Below are positions 25,087 through 33,817 of a stretch of DNA of 50,504 nucleotides, one piece after another (the stretch's first letter is position 1; the number at the start of each line of letters is the position of its first letter). This DNA is from Deltaproteobacteria bacterium Ga0077539. GTDB lineage: Bacteria; Myxococcota_A; Polyangia; Polyangiales; Ga0077539. The notes below the pieces were generated by a model that was not told where the DNA came from, did not search any database, and saw only the letters and a program-made list of their open reading frames with translations. Location of the stretch: positions 1 to 50,504 of the forward strand of contig LNEO01000191.1 of NCBI GenBank assembly GCA_001465015.1. Direction: 5' to 3'. The position numbers were made by a program, and so were the translations under genes.

Positions 25087-25926
25087 ATGAATCGCAAAGC
25101 GCTGTGGGTTTCGGTCGCAGCGGTGCTCATCGGGCTTCTGCTGCTTGTTGTGTATCAACGACAGTTCGAGCGCGAGACCTCTGGCGGCCCCAAGGTGAGG
25201 ATTCTCTTCGCGGTGAACGACATCATCGCCGGCGAAGCCCTGCAGGCTGCCAAGCTTGGTTTCCGCGAGATCCCCGAGGCGTACCTCGAGGATCGGCACA
25301 TTCGTCAGTCGGACATGAACCGAGTGATCGGCGTGCAGGCGGGCGGCGCGGTGCGCGCCAACCAGGCGCTCTTGTGGACGGACCTCGCGACGACGAGCAA
25401 CGGGCGTCGAGAGCTGTCGCTCTTGGTGCGCTCGGGCATGCGCGCGGTGACCGTGCGCGCCGACGCGACGTCGAGCTTCAGCGGTCTCATCCGCGCCGGC
25501 GATCGCGTCGATGTGTTCGGCACGATGTCGCGCAGCAACGTCGAGGCTGACCGCGTGACGTTGCCGCTCTTGCAGAACGTGCTGGTGCTCGCGGCGGGCC
25601 GCGACCTCGGCGGCGAAGTGGCCGCAGCGCAGCCCGGAGCTGCGTCGACGCAGCCCGCGCCGACGGGCGCTTCGCGCGCGGACGTGGCGATGGTGACGCT
25701 CTCGGTGACGCTCGAAGAAGCGGCGCTGCTGGTGTTTGCGCAGGATCGAGGGCGACTCTCGATGGTCATGCGCAACCCGGACGACATCAACGTGGTCGAG
25801 GGCCTGCCCGAGACGACGATGTCGAACCTCATCCAGAACCGCGAACAGGTCAACGCAGTGCGTCGGGGCAACCCCGCGCCGCGCCCACAACAAATCGAGA
25901 ACATCACCGGCGGCAACGGTCGCTGA
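25087..25926 (+). CDS. cpaB: Flp pilus assembly protein CpaB (RcpC-like)
   Basis: CpaB is a periplasmic, membrane-anchored partner of the outer-membrane secretin in tad systems. The 279-aa product starts with an uncleaved-looking helix (ALWVSVAAVLIGLLLLVVY), then a SAF-type beta-clip domain (ILFAVNDIIAGEALQAAKLG), then the RcpC/CpaB domain with SGMRAVTVRADATSSFSG and RAGDRVDVFGTM, both typical of the family. A Pro/Ala-rich loop interrupts the last part. The ATG at 25087 is preceded by GGAG; the frame open upstream to 24994 has no features. It is the first gene of the core machine block cpaB-cpaC-cpaF-tadB-tadC. Confidence 0.92.
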   Translation: MNRKALWVSVAAVLIGLLLLVVYQRQFERETSGGPKVRILFAVNDIIAGEALQAAKLGFREIPEAYLEDRHIRQSDMNRVIGVQAGGAVRANQALLWTDLATTSNGRRELSLLVRSGMRAVTVRADATSSFSGLIRAGDRVDVFGTMSRSNVEADRVTLPLLQNVLVLAAGRDLGGEVAAAQPGAASTQPAPTGASRADVAMVTLSVTLEEAALLVFAQDRGRLSMVMRNPDDINVVEGLPETTMSNLIQNREQVNAVRRGNPAPRPQQIENITGGNGR

Positions 25927-25941
25927 CGAAGGGACGAGATT

Positions 25942-27303
25942 GTGAAGCATTCGACGAAGCAGAGGCTCGCGTGGTTGTGTTCCGCCGCGACCTTCGTGGC
26001 GGGCGCTGAGGCGTTCGCGCAGGCTGCGCCTGGCGCTGGCGCAGGGGCGCGTCCCGCTGCCGCGAGCAACACACCGAGCAACGAGATCTCGCTCGCCGTC
26101 AACGAGCAGTACATCCTCCCTGCGACGGGCATTCGGAGCTACTCCGAGGGCGCGCCGGGCTTCGTGGACGTGCGTATTCCGTCGGACGGCTCGCGCATCA
26201 TCCTCGTGGGGCAGCGCGCGGGGTCGACCTCGCTGCTCGTGATTCGCAACGACGGGTCGCAGCAGACGTACTCGATCAACGTGTTTCGCATGCCGATGGA
26301 GACGGTCCGGCAGAACCTGCAGCAGCTGTTGCAGGGCTACTCGGGCACGACCGTCAACCAGGTCGGCGGCAGGCTCTTCATCGAGGGCGGCGTCTCCAAC
26401 GAGCAGCAGCAGCGCCGCGTCCAGCAGATCGCGACGCTCTACCCAGGGCAGGTCGAGTCGCTGGTGGTGGTCGACCCCACCATCGTCGAGCGGCGCATCA
26501 ACGTCCGCATCGATTTGTACTTCGTCGAGCTGTCCAGGCAGGCGAATTACGTGTTCGGTATTCGATGGCCCGCGACGTACGGCGGCGGCGGACAGGCCGA
26601 CGCGCTGCGCGTGCAGACGACGTTTGGCGTCGGCGGCAACGCGATGACGCCGCCTCTGCCCTTTCTCGCGAACTTCACGGGCATCGTTCAGCAGGCGCTC
26701 CCGAGGCTCGATCTGGCGTCCAACGCTGGGTGGGCGAGGGTGCATCGTCAATCGACGCTGATCACGGCCAACGGCGTCGAGGCGAAGTTTCGCTCGGGCG
26801 GCGAGGTCAACATTCGCGTGGCCAACGGTTTGACCTCGACGGTGCAGCCGATCAACTTCGGCACGCAGCTGACCGTGACGCCTCGCTTCGATCCGAGCAC
26901 CTCGCGCGTCGATGTGCGGGTCGTCGCGGACATCTCCGAGCTCGTGGAGAACGGCACGGACATCCCTGGCCGCAACGTCTCGCAGATCGAGACGCTGGTG
27001 AACTTGCAGCTCGGCCAGTCGATGGTGCTCGGCGGGATGCGCGGTCGCGCGCTCACCGTGGGCAGCAACGGTCTGCCCGGGCTCGCGCAGATCCCGGTGG
27101 TCGGCGCGCTGTTCGGCTCGCAGTCCAGGCGCGATCAAGAGAACGAGATGGTGCTCTTCGTCGTTCCGACGGTGATCGAGGGAATGAGCCGACAGTCCGA
27201 GGATCGCGTGGCGAACGCGCTCCGTTCGTACGAAGAGTTTGGCGGCAACGTGGGCGAGGCGAACCTCGTTCCGCGTCCTGCGACTGGCAACCAGCAGCGT
27301 TGA
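25942..27303 (+). CDS. cpaC: Tad secretin CpaC (RcpA)
   Basis: This is predicted to form the outer-membrane ring through which the Flp pilus passes. The 453-aa product has a signal peptide ending at AEAFAQ, a pilus-assembly N-domain (QYILPATGIRSYSEGAPGF, then RIILVGQRAGSTSLLV), a BON-like segment, and the C-terminal secretin domain with the family end motif IPVVGALFGSQSRRDQENEM followed by VLFVVPTVI. Length is normal for CpaC. The start is GTG at 25942 with a GGGACGAG site upstream. It lies 15 bp after cpaB and 39 bp before the cpaF fusion gene. Confidence 0.94.
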   Translation: MKHSTKQRLAWLCSAATFVAGAEAFAQAAPGAGAGARPAAASNTPSNEISLAVNEQYILPATGIRSYSEGAPGFVDVRIPSDGSRIILVGQRAGSTSLLVIRNDGSQQTYSINVFRMPMETVRQNLQQLLQGYSGTTVNQVGGRLFIEGGVSNEQQQRRVQQIATLYPGQVESLVVVDPTIVERRINVRIDLYFVELSRQANYVFGIRWPATYGGGGQADALRVQTTFGVGGNAMTPPLPFLANFTGIVQQALPRLDLASNAGWARVHRQSTLITANGVEAKFRSGGEVNIRVANGLTSTVQPINFGTQLTVTPRFDPSTSRVDVRVVADISELVENGTDIPGRNVSQIETLVNLQLGQSMVLGGMRGRALTVGSNGLPGLAQIPVVGALFGSQSRRDQENEMVLFVVPTVIEGMSRQSEDRVANALRSYEEFGGNVGEANLVPRPATGNQQR

Positions 27304-27342
27304 GGCGGCGCGAGCGCCGATCGACCGCGCGAGGCGAACTTC

Positions 27343-29223
27343 ATGGCGGACCTGATTACGCTGACGATCGAGACGCCCGGCGCTCCGGCAGAGACCTTCG
27401 AGATCCCTGCGGAGGGCGAGGTCACCATTGGCCGTGACGAGTCGTGCACGGTGGTGCTGGCGTCGCCGGAGATTTCGCGGCGGCACATCGGGTTGACCGT
27501 GACGCCGATGTACGTGGACGTTCGCGACAGCTCGGCGAACGGCACGCGCATCGGGGACGCTCGGCTGCATCGATCCGTGACGCGGGTGCCCTTCGGCACG
27601 CCGATGTACATCGGCCCGTACATCGTGCGGGTCGAGGGGATGGCGTCGTCGGGGCAGGCGCCGGGCGTGGCTCCCGCGATGAACCCGATGGGCGCGCCGC
27701 CGATGGCGATGGCGACGGCGCCCGGAAGACCGCCGCCGATGCAGACGCGTCCGCCGAACGCGGGCCCTGTTCCTATCGCTGTTCCTCCCGGTGTGACCGG
27801 TGGGCGACCGCCAGCGGTCCCTGCGGGAGCGGGCGCTCGGCCGGGCGCGCAGACCGTGATGCCCGCGACGGGCGCGGCGGTGCCGCCAGCGTCGCAAGCG
27901 CAGCAGCCCGGGCAAGCAGGGGTGCTCGAGCCGGGGCGCGCGCCAGGCGGACCGACGGCCGCCGTCGCGGTCTCGACGCGCAAGAAGATCCACAGGATGC
28001 TCCTCGAGAACCTGGATCTCGCGTCGATCGACCGCACGAAGATGGACGACAAGGTGATGCGACCGCGCGTGATGGACGCGCTCAACCGCATCATCGCGCA
28101 GCTTCAGCCAGAGATTCCTCCAGGCGTCGACCTCGCGGCGCTGCGCCAGGAGATGGCGGACGAGTCGCTGGGCCTCGGGCCGCTCGAGGCGTTCTTGGCC
28201 AACCCGAAGATCTCCGAAATCATGGTCGTCGACTCGCAGACGATCTTCATCGAGAACAAGGGCAAGCTCGTTCGAGCAGACGCGCGATTCACCGACGACG
28301 AAGCGGTGCGCGCGGTGATCGAGCGCATCGTGACGCCGCTCGGCAGGCGCATCGACGAGAGCACGCCGCTCGTGGACGCGCGCTTGAAGGACGGCTCCCG
28401 CGTGAACGCGGTGATCAAGCCGCTCGCGCTCAAGGGATCGTGCATCACGATCCGTAAGTTCAGCAAGACGCCGTTGAAGCTGCACGACCTCGTCGGCTTC
28501 GGCGGCCTCACCGAGCAGATGGGGCGCTTTCTCACGCGCAGCGTGAAGGCCAAGAAGAACATCGTCATCTCCGGCGGAACGGGCTCGGGCAAGACGACGC
28601 TCCTCAACGTCTTGTCTGCGGCGATCCCCGAAGACGAGCGCATCGTGACCATCGAGGACGCCGCGGAGCTTCAGCTGTCGCAGCCGCACGTCGTGTCGCT
28701 CGAGTCCAAGCCGCCCAACATGGAGGGCAAGGGCGAGTACTCGATCCGCGACCTCGTGAAGAACGCGCTGCGCATGCGCCCCGATCGCATCGTGATCGGC
28801 GAGTGCCGCGGCGGCGAGGCGCTCGACATGCTCCAGGCGATGAACACGGGCCACGACGGCTCGCTGACCACGACACACTCGAACTCGCCGCGCGAGGCGG
28901 TGGCGCGCTTGGAGACGCTCTCGCTGATGAGCGGACTCGACCTGCCTGCCCGCGCGATTCGCGAGCAGATCGCGAACAGCGTTCACCTCGTGGTGCAGCA
29001 GTCGCGCTTCAACGACGGCTCGCGTCGCGTCACGAACATCACTGAGATTTGCGGCATCGACGACAACGGCGACGTGATCCTTCGCGAGATCTTCAAGTTC
29101 GTGCGCACGGGCACCAACGCCGAGGGCAAGGTCGTCGGTGAGTTTCGCGCGACCGGGTATCTCCCGTCGTTTCTCGACGTCTTTATCGCGTACGGCCTCG
29201 TTCAGGGGAGCGACTACCTATGA
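27343..29223 (+). CDS. cpaF: FHA-domain/CpaF fusion ATPase
   Basis: A secretion ATPase of the VirB11/TadA type with an FHA domain fused to its N-terminus. The FHA part (about residues 20-95) keeps the key phosphothreonine-binding positions: Gly30-Arg31, Ser45, His48, and Asn66-Gly67 before Thr68. A roughly 100-residue Pro/Ala/Gly-rich linker follows, then the CpaF domain from about residue 210. It has Walker A GGTGSGKT (411-418), an Asp box near [10 protein letters not shown], Walker B-type [19 protein letters not shown] and the His box [12 protein letters not shown]. It powers pilin polymerisation in the cytoplasm with TadB/TadC. Its stop overlaps the tadB start (ATGA). FHA-CpaF fusion implies control by Ser/Thr phosphorylation; no kinase is in the window. 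Confidence 0.95.
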   Translation: MADLITLTIETPGAPAETFEIPAEGEVTIGRDESCTVVLASPEISRRHIGLTVTPMYVDVRDSSANGTRIGDARLHRSVTRVPFGTPMYIGPYIVRVEGMASSGQAPGVAPAMNPMGAPPMAMATAPGRPPPMQTRPPNAGPVPIAVPPGVTGGRPPAVPAGAGARPGAQTVMPATGAAVPPASQAQQPGQAGVLEPGRAPGGPTAAVAVSTRKKIHRMLLENLDLASIDRTKMDDKVMRPRVMDALNRIIAQLQPEIPPGVDLAALRQEMADESLGLGPLEAFLANPKISEIMVVDSQTIFIENKGKLVRADARFTDDEAVRAVIERIVTPLGRRIDESTPLVDARLKDGSRVNAVIKPLALKGSCITIRKFSKTPLKLHDLVGFGGLTEQMGRFLTRSVKAKKNIVISGGTGSGKTTLLNVLSAAIPEDERIVTIEDAAELQLSQPHVVSLESKPPNMEGKGEYSIRDLVKNALRMRPDRIVIGECRGGEALDMLQAMNTGHDGSLTTTHSNSPREAVARLETLSLMSGLDLPARAIREQIANSVHLVVQQSRFNDGSRRVTNITEICGIDDNGDVILREIFKFVRTGTNAEGKVVGEFRATGYLPSFLDVFIAYGLVQGSDYL

Positions 29224-30083
29224 TCTTGTCGAAGTGGACGCTCGTAGGATGGCTGGCGGGGCTGCTCGTTTCGGGCGGCGTAGGCCTGGCCATTTACACC
29301 ATCGCGACCGACACCGAGGGGCCTCTGTACAAGGCCTTCATGGCGTACGCCGAGGACATCGAGCGGCTCGTGCGGCTGATGTACATGCCGACGACAGGCG
29401 TGAAGATCGCGCTGCAGCAGCTGGCGGCGGTCGTCGGCTCGGTGGTGCTCGCGATCTTGTCGCGCGAGACGATCATCCTGCTCGTGGCGGTCGGCGCGGC
29501 GATCCTCCCGAAGATCCTTTTGGAGGACAAGCTCAACAAGCGCCGCAAATCGATCGACGACGTGCTCGACACCTTCCTCGTGGCGCTGGCCAACGCGCTC
29601 AAGGTGTCGCCGTCGCTCGGCGACGCGCTGCGCTCGACGGCGATCTTGATCCGCGGCGCCATCAAAGAGGACGTCGAGTACGCGCTGAAGGAGTACAACC
29701 TCGGCACGCCGCTCGATCAGGCGATGATGAACATGGCGACGCGCATCGACTCGCGGACGTTCTCGTCGGCGATGGCGACGCTGCTGATCGGGCGACAGAC
29801 GGGTGGAGATCTCCCCAAGATCCTCGAGCGCTCTGCGGCGACGCTGCGCGAGATGGCGCGCCTCGAGGGCGTCGTTCGCACCAAGACCGCAGAGGGAAAG
29901 AGCCAGGCCTGGGTGCTCGGCGCGATGCCCTTCGTGATGGTGATCGTGCTCCAGGCGATGGATCCGATGTGGCTCAAGCCCATGTGGACGAGCTTCACGG
30001 GGTACGTCCTGGTGTTCTTCGCGGGTATTCTCTGGGCTCTGGCGATCCTCGCGGCCCGCAAGATCCTCAACGTGGACATCTGA
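29220..30083 (+). CDS. tadB: Flp pilus platform protein TadB
   Basis: TadB is an inner-membrane platform protein of the GspF superfamily that works with the CpaF motor. The 287-aa product has two N-terminal helices, a cytosolic T2SSF domain (DVLDTFLVALANALKVSPSL, then FSSAMATLLIGRQTGGDLPK, both characteristic), and two C-terminal helices with a loop. It starts inside the cpaF stop (ATGA), so translation is coupled to the ATPase. Confidence 0.94.
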   Translation: MILSKWTLVGWLAGLLVSGGVGLAIYTIATDTEGPLYKAFMAYAEDIERLVRLMYMPTTGVKIALQQLAAVVGSVVLAILSRETIILLVAVGAAILPKILLEDKLNKRRKSIDDVLDTFLVALANALKVSPSLGDALRSTAILIRGAIKEDVEYALKEYNLGTPLDQAMMNMATRIDSRTFSSAMATLLIGRQTGGDLPKILERSAATLREMARLEGVVRTKTAEGKSQAWVLGAMPFVMVIVLQAMDPMWLKPMWTSFTGYVLVFFAGILWALAILAARKILNVDI

Positions 30084-30096
30084 GGAGCGAGCGACG

Positions 30097-31017
30097 ATGA
30101 CTTCGCAGACGTTGTTGGTGAAGATGCTGGGCAGCCTGGTGCTGCTCGTGGGCGTTGGGGTCTTCGTGTTCTCGTTCTCGGGGCTCGAGTCGGCGCAGCG
30201 AGTGACCGTCGGCTTGAAGGGCCTCAAGCGCGCGCAGGCTCTCAAAGAAGGCGGCTGGTTCGCCGCGATCGAGCCGGTGATGCGATTCTTCGCGGCGCGG
30301 TTCTCGTCGGTGCGGCTGCTCGACAGGTATCGACCGCAGATCGACGAGCAGATCCTTCACGCCGGAGAGATCCTGGGATTGACCGCGGACGAGTACTTCG
30401 CGCTCTCGCTGTTGTCTGGCGTGGGCGGGCTCGGGCTCGGGTGCGTGGGCTACGTGGTGGCGCCGGACGCGGTGAGCCCGGTGTTCGCGATGATGCTCGG
30501 CGCGCTCGGCGTGATGACGCCGTACCTGCAGATCTCTGGCGCGGTGGGCGATCGATTCAAGTCCGTCAACCGAGGGTTGCCGTACGCGATCGACCTCGCG
30601 TCGCTGGCGATGGGCGCCGGGTTGGACTTTCCGGGGGCGCTTCGCCAGGTGACCGACAAGGCGCCGGACAAGAGCGACCCGCTCGTCGAAGAGCTCTTGC
30701 GCATTCAAAATGAGCTCGATCTCGGACGCACACGAAAACAAGCGCTCGAGGGGTTCGCCGAGCGAGCGCCCACCGACGCGGTGAAGGACTTCGTGCAGTC
30801 CGTGATTCAGTCGGAGGAGAAGGGCAACCCGCTCGCCGACGTGTTGGTGATTCAGGCGACCACGCTGCGCATGCGCCGCTCGGTCGCTGCAGAAGAGGGC
30901 GCCGCGCGCGCGGGCGTCATGATGATCGGCCCGCTCATGATGATCTTCATGTGCATCCTCTTGATCATCCTCGGTCCGTTCATCGTGAACATGACCAGCG
31001 GAAAGGACAACGTCTGA
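30097..31017 (+). CDS. tadC: Flp pilus platform protein TadC
   Basis: TadC is the second GspF-type platform protein of tad systems and is thought to pair with TadB. The 306-aa product has an N-terminal helix, two helices near residues 105-150, the T2SSF domain (NRGLPYAIDLASLAMGAGLD, then FVQSVIQSEEKGNPLADVL), and a C-terminal helix pair. It begins 13 bp after tadB and ends 1 bp before the next gene, consistent with one transcript. Confidence 0.94.
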   Translation: MTSQTLLVKMLGSLVLLVGVGVFVFSFSGLESAQRVTVGLKGLKRAQALKEGGWFAAIEPVMRFFAARFSSVRLLDRYRPQIDEQILHAGEILGLTADEYFALSLLSGVGGLGLGCVGYVVAPDAVSPVFAMMLGALGVMTPYLQISGAVGDRFKSVNRGLPYAIDLASLAMGAGLDFPGALRQVTDKAPDKSDPLVEELLRIQNELDLGRTRKQALEGFAERAPTDAVKDFVQSVIQSEEKGNPLADVLVIQATTLRMRRSVAAEEGAARAGVMMIGPLMMIFMCILLIILGPFIVNMTSGKDNV

Positions 31018-31018
31018 G

Positions 31019-31906
31019 ATGGCTACGCCCTTCGTAGAGATCTTCACTCCAGACGGCGTGCAGTGGACCGTCGAGCTGACGAGCGAGCGAGTGCTCGTCG
31101 GCAGCTCGGCTTCGTGTCAGGTTGTGATCGAGCGGGCTGAGATCGCGCGCGAGCACGTGCTGCTCTCGCCGCGGCCAGACGGATGTTACGTGGCGATCGC
31201 GCGCGGGGCGCCGACGCCGGTGATGTTCAACGGCGTTCCGATCGAGCGATCCGTGGTTCCGTGGGGCGCAGAGCTCTACATCGCGGGCGTCCGGCTCACG
31301 CTGAAGGACTCGGGCGCGCCTGGCGCGACCCCGGGCAAGGCGGGCGAAGCCAAGGACAACAAGCCGAGCCCCGTGGTGATTGGCGCCGCGGTCATCGGCG
31401 TCGCGCTGCTCGGGTACATCATGCTCGGCGAGGACGGCGGGACCGGCGTCGCCAAGCCGCGCGGCGAGCCGCCGGCGATGTTCGAGTCGCTCGAGCGCAC
31501 CTGCCAGGCGCCGGACGCGGACCGAGCGCTCGCGCAGGCGACAGAGTTCGCGCGGCAAGCGACGGCCAAGGCCGAGCGCATGCCGTATCGCTCGCAGGAC
31601 GGCATCGAGGCGGTGGCGCTCTTCGCCAACGCGTCGGCGTGCTTTCGCCTCGCTGGGCAAAATGAGCGGGCGCAGCGAGAGCTGACCAGCGGACAACAGC
31701 TCAAAGAGCGACTCGAGCGCGAGCTGCTCAACCATCGCTTCAGGCTCGATCGCGCGATCGAGCAGCAGCGCCCAGGAGACGCGGTCGTCGAGGTTCGCTT
31801 GATGATCAACCTCTTGCAGCACCGGCAGGGCGACTATCTGTCGGGGCTCAACAACCTCGAGCGCCGTCTGGCGCTGCAAGTCGATCGGGCGCAGGCACGA
31901 CGGTGA
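31019..31906 (+). CDS. FHA-like membrane protein with degenerate phosphopeptide site
   Basis: The 295-aa product has an N-terminal FHA-like beta domain (residues about 5-95), one membrane helix (about 118-138, VVIGAAVIGVALLGYIML) and a C-terminal helical domain of about 150 residues with TPR-like spacing. Compared with the FHA of the CpaF fusion, the binding Arg is Ser29 (GSS for GRD), the binding Ser is Ala43 (EIAREH), and only His46 and Asn71-Gly72 remain. It therefore probably does not bind phosphothreonine and may act as a structural module. It overlaps the next gene by 4 bp (GTGA). Placed after tadC, it is likely an inner-membrane part of this pilus type. Confidence 0.8.
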   Translation: MATPFVEIFTPDGVQWTVELTSERVLVGSSASCQVVIERAEIAREHVLLSPRPDGCYVAIARGAPTPVMFNGVPIERSVVPWGAELYIAGVRLTLKDSGAPGATPGKAGEAKDNKPSPVVIGAAVIGVALLGYIMLGEDGGTGVAKPRGEPPAMFESLERTCQAPDADRALAQATEFARQATAKAERMPYRSQDGIEAVALFANASACFRLAGQNERAQRELTSGQQLKERLERELLNHRFRLDRAIEQQRPGDAVVEVRLMINLLQHRQGDYLSGLNNLERRLALQVDRAQARR

Positions 31907-32646
31907 AGCGAGCCCGCTTCGCGCTGCTCGCGAGCAGCGCCTTGGTGTCGCAGTGCGCGACGACGCAGTCGAACCGCCGCGAGGCCGAGTCTCCCGAGGT
32001 CCAACAGCAGCTCGAGCAAATCAGGCAGACTCCGTGGCAGCAGCTCGCGGACGACGCCGAGCGCGCTGCGCAGACGGGCGATTACACGCGGTCCGAGCAG
32101 TACTTCGTGACGGCGCTCGCGCGAGGCGCTCCGGCCGAGCGAGTGTTGCCGCGGCTCTTGCGCGTGTGCACCAGCGCGCACCGGTATCGCGCGGCGATCG
32201 AGTACAGCAGGGGCTATCTGCTCGAGCGCGAAAACGCCTGGTCTCTTCGGTTCGTGGTCGCCGCGATTCACATCGGGCTCAACGAGCCGCTGACGGCGAG
32301 CCGTCACCTCGAGCTGGTGCTGCGACACAATCCGCAGCACGCAGAGGCGGAGTTTCTGTTGGGGACGCTCTATCGAGATGACCTGCGCGACCCGGGCAAG
32401 GCCGACGAGCACTTTCGGCGCTACCTCGAGCTGGCGCCGGACGGCGAGCACGCGAACGCCGCGCGCGACGGGCTGTTGCAGCGGGTGGACGAAGCTGCGG
32501 CGCGGGCGAGACAGGCGGAGGCCGATGGAGGGGGTGCGGTGCTCGTGTCGGTAAACGCTGACGCCGCGGTCGACGCGAGCGTCTCGGGTCTGCGAGAAAC
32601 CGCGCGGTTGGCCGACGCAGGATCGGACGCAACGCGTCGAAGGTAG
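31903..32646 (+). CDS. TPR lipoprotein (TadD-like position)
   Basis: The 247-aa product starts with a short signal and lipobox-like site (ALVSQC, Cys18), then a helical repeat region with TPR character (AERAAQTGDYTRSEQYFVTA, and later HNPQHAEAEFLLGTLYRDDL), ending in an Ala/Asp/Arg-rich tail. TadD, a TPR lipoprotein that helps assemble the tad secretin, usually sits at this place in tad loci, so a TadD-like role is reasonable but unproven. GTG at 31903 overlaps the upstream stop. Confidence 0.75.
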   Translation: MKRARFALLASSALVSQCATTQSNRREAESPEVQQQLEQIRQTPWQQLADDAERAAQTGDYTRSEQYFVTALARGAPAERVLPRLLRVCTSAHRYRAAIEYSRGYLLERENAWSLRFVVAAIHIGLNEPLTASRHLELVLRHNPQHAEAEFLLGTLYRDDLRDPGKADEHFRRYLELAPDGEHANAARDGLLQRVDEAAARARQAEADGGGAVLVSVNADAAVDASVSGLRETARLADAGSDATRRR

Positions 32647-32686
32647 TAAACTCCGGCCACCCGTTTCGGGTGTCCCAGGTGCCTCG

Positions 32687-33817
32687 ATGCCGATTCCAAA
32701 GGAAGTCTACGAAGAGACGCTGCTCAACTTCTTCGCGCCAATCCGGCCGTTCTTGGACGACCCGAAGGTGTCGGAGGTGATGATCAACGGTCCCAACCAG
32801 ATCTTTATCGAGCGTCGGGGAAAGCTCGAGATCACCGACGCGAAGTTTCCGACGGTCGAGTCGCTGATGTCCGCGCTGCGCAACCTCGCGCAGTTCGTCG
32901 GGGCGATGGTCGACGATCACCATCCGATCTTGGAGGGACGTCTGCCGGACGGCTCGCGCGTCGCTGCGGTGTGTCCGCCAGCGGCCGAGCTGCCGATGGT
33001 GTCGATTCGCAGGTTCTTTCGAGAGACGTTGACGGTGCAGCGGCTCGTCGAGTTTGGCTCGATGACGCCCGCGGCGGCCCAGGCGCTCGAGTCTCTGGTA
33101 ATTGCCAAGCAAAACGTGATTGTCGCCGGAGGCACGGGCTCGGGCAAGACGTCGATGCTCAACGCGCTCTCGAGCTTCATCCCGGACGGAGAGCGGATCG
33201 TGATCATCGAGGACACGCGCGAGGTGCAGCTGCAGAAGCAGCACGTCGTGCAGCTCGAAGCGAAGCACGGCGACGCCAAGGGCCGCGGCAAGGTGACGAT
33301 CCGAGATCTCTTTCGAGCGACGTTGCGTATGCGACCGGACCGCATCGTGGTCGGTGAGATCCGCGGCGGCGAGGCGCTCGAGTTGATTCAAGCGATGACC
33401 TCGGGTCACGGTGGCTGTATGGGCACCGCGCACGCGACGTATCCGAACGACACGATGACCCGCCTCGAGACGATGGCGATGATGAGCGACGTCCAGATGC
33501 CGCTGTCGGCGCTGCGCTTGCAGCTCGCGAGCGCGATCAACATCATCGTTCAGTGCGCGCGCTTGTCGGACGGCTCGCGCAAGACCACGCACATCGCGGA
33601 GTGTGTGGGGTACGACCCGCACACGCAGAACTATCAGCTCGCGAGCATCTTCGAGCGCAGGACCCTCTCGCGAAGGCCGGACGGGACGCTCGATACGGTG
33701 CTCGAGGCGACGGGGCATCTGCCACAGTGCACCGAGGAGCTACACTCACTAGGACTGTCGCTTTCGGACGAGGTGTACGAAGCGGCGCGGCGAAGGTCGA
33801 TGGAGCACGAAGGATGA
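32687..33817 (+). CDS. Second CpaF/TadA-type secretion ATPase
   Basis: This 376-aa protein is a complete VirB11-like ATPase without the FHA domain of its paralogue at 27343. Seen: an N-terminal domain with DDPKVSEVMINGPNQIFIER, Walker A GGTGSGKT (148-155), Asp box IIEDTREVQL, Walker B-type [20 protein letters not shown], and a His box SGHGGCMGTAHA. All nucleotide-binding motifs look intact, so it should be active. It ends overlapping the following FHA-like gene (ATGA). Two CpaF-type motors in one tad locus suggest separate extension and retraction or a second secretion function; no second TadB/TadC pair is visible. Confidence 0.9.
   Translation: MPIPKEVYEETLLNFFAPIRPFLDDPKVSEVMINGPNQIFIERRGKLEITDAKFPTVESLMSALRNLAQFVGAMVDDHHPILEGRLPDGSRVAAVCPPAAELPMVSIRRFFRETLTVQRLVEFGSMTPAAAQALESLVIAKQNVIVAGGTGSGKTSMLNALSSFIPDGERIVIIEDTREVQLQKQHVVQLEAKHGDAKGRGKVTIRDLFRATLRMRPDRIVVGEIRGGEALELIQAMTSGHGGCMGTAHATYPNDTMTRLETMAMMSDVQMPLSALRLQLASAINIIVQCARLSDGSRKTTHIAECVGYDPHTQNYQLASIFERRTLSRRPDGTLDTVLEATGHLPQCTEELHSLGLSLSDEVYEAARRRSMEHEG

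Noticed and set aside
24748..28986. A 1412-codon open frame on the minus strand across cpaB, cpaC and cpaF
   Set aside because: Its product is Arg/His/Leu-rich with no motifs and lies antisense to clearly identified tad genes. Long antisense frames are expected where third codon positions are nearly all G or C.
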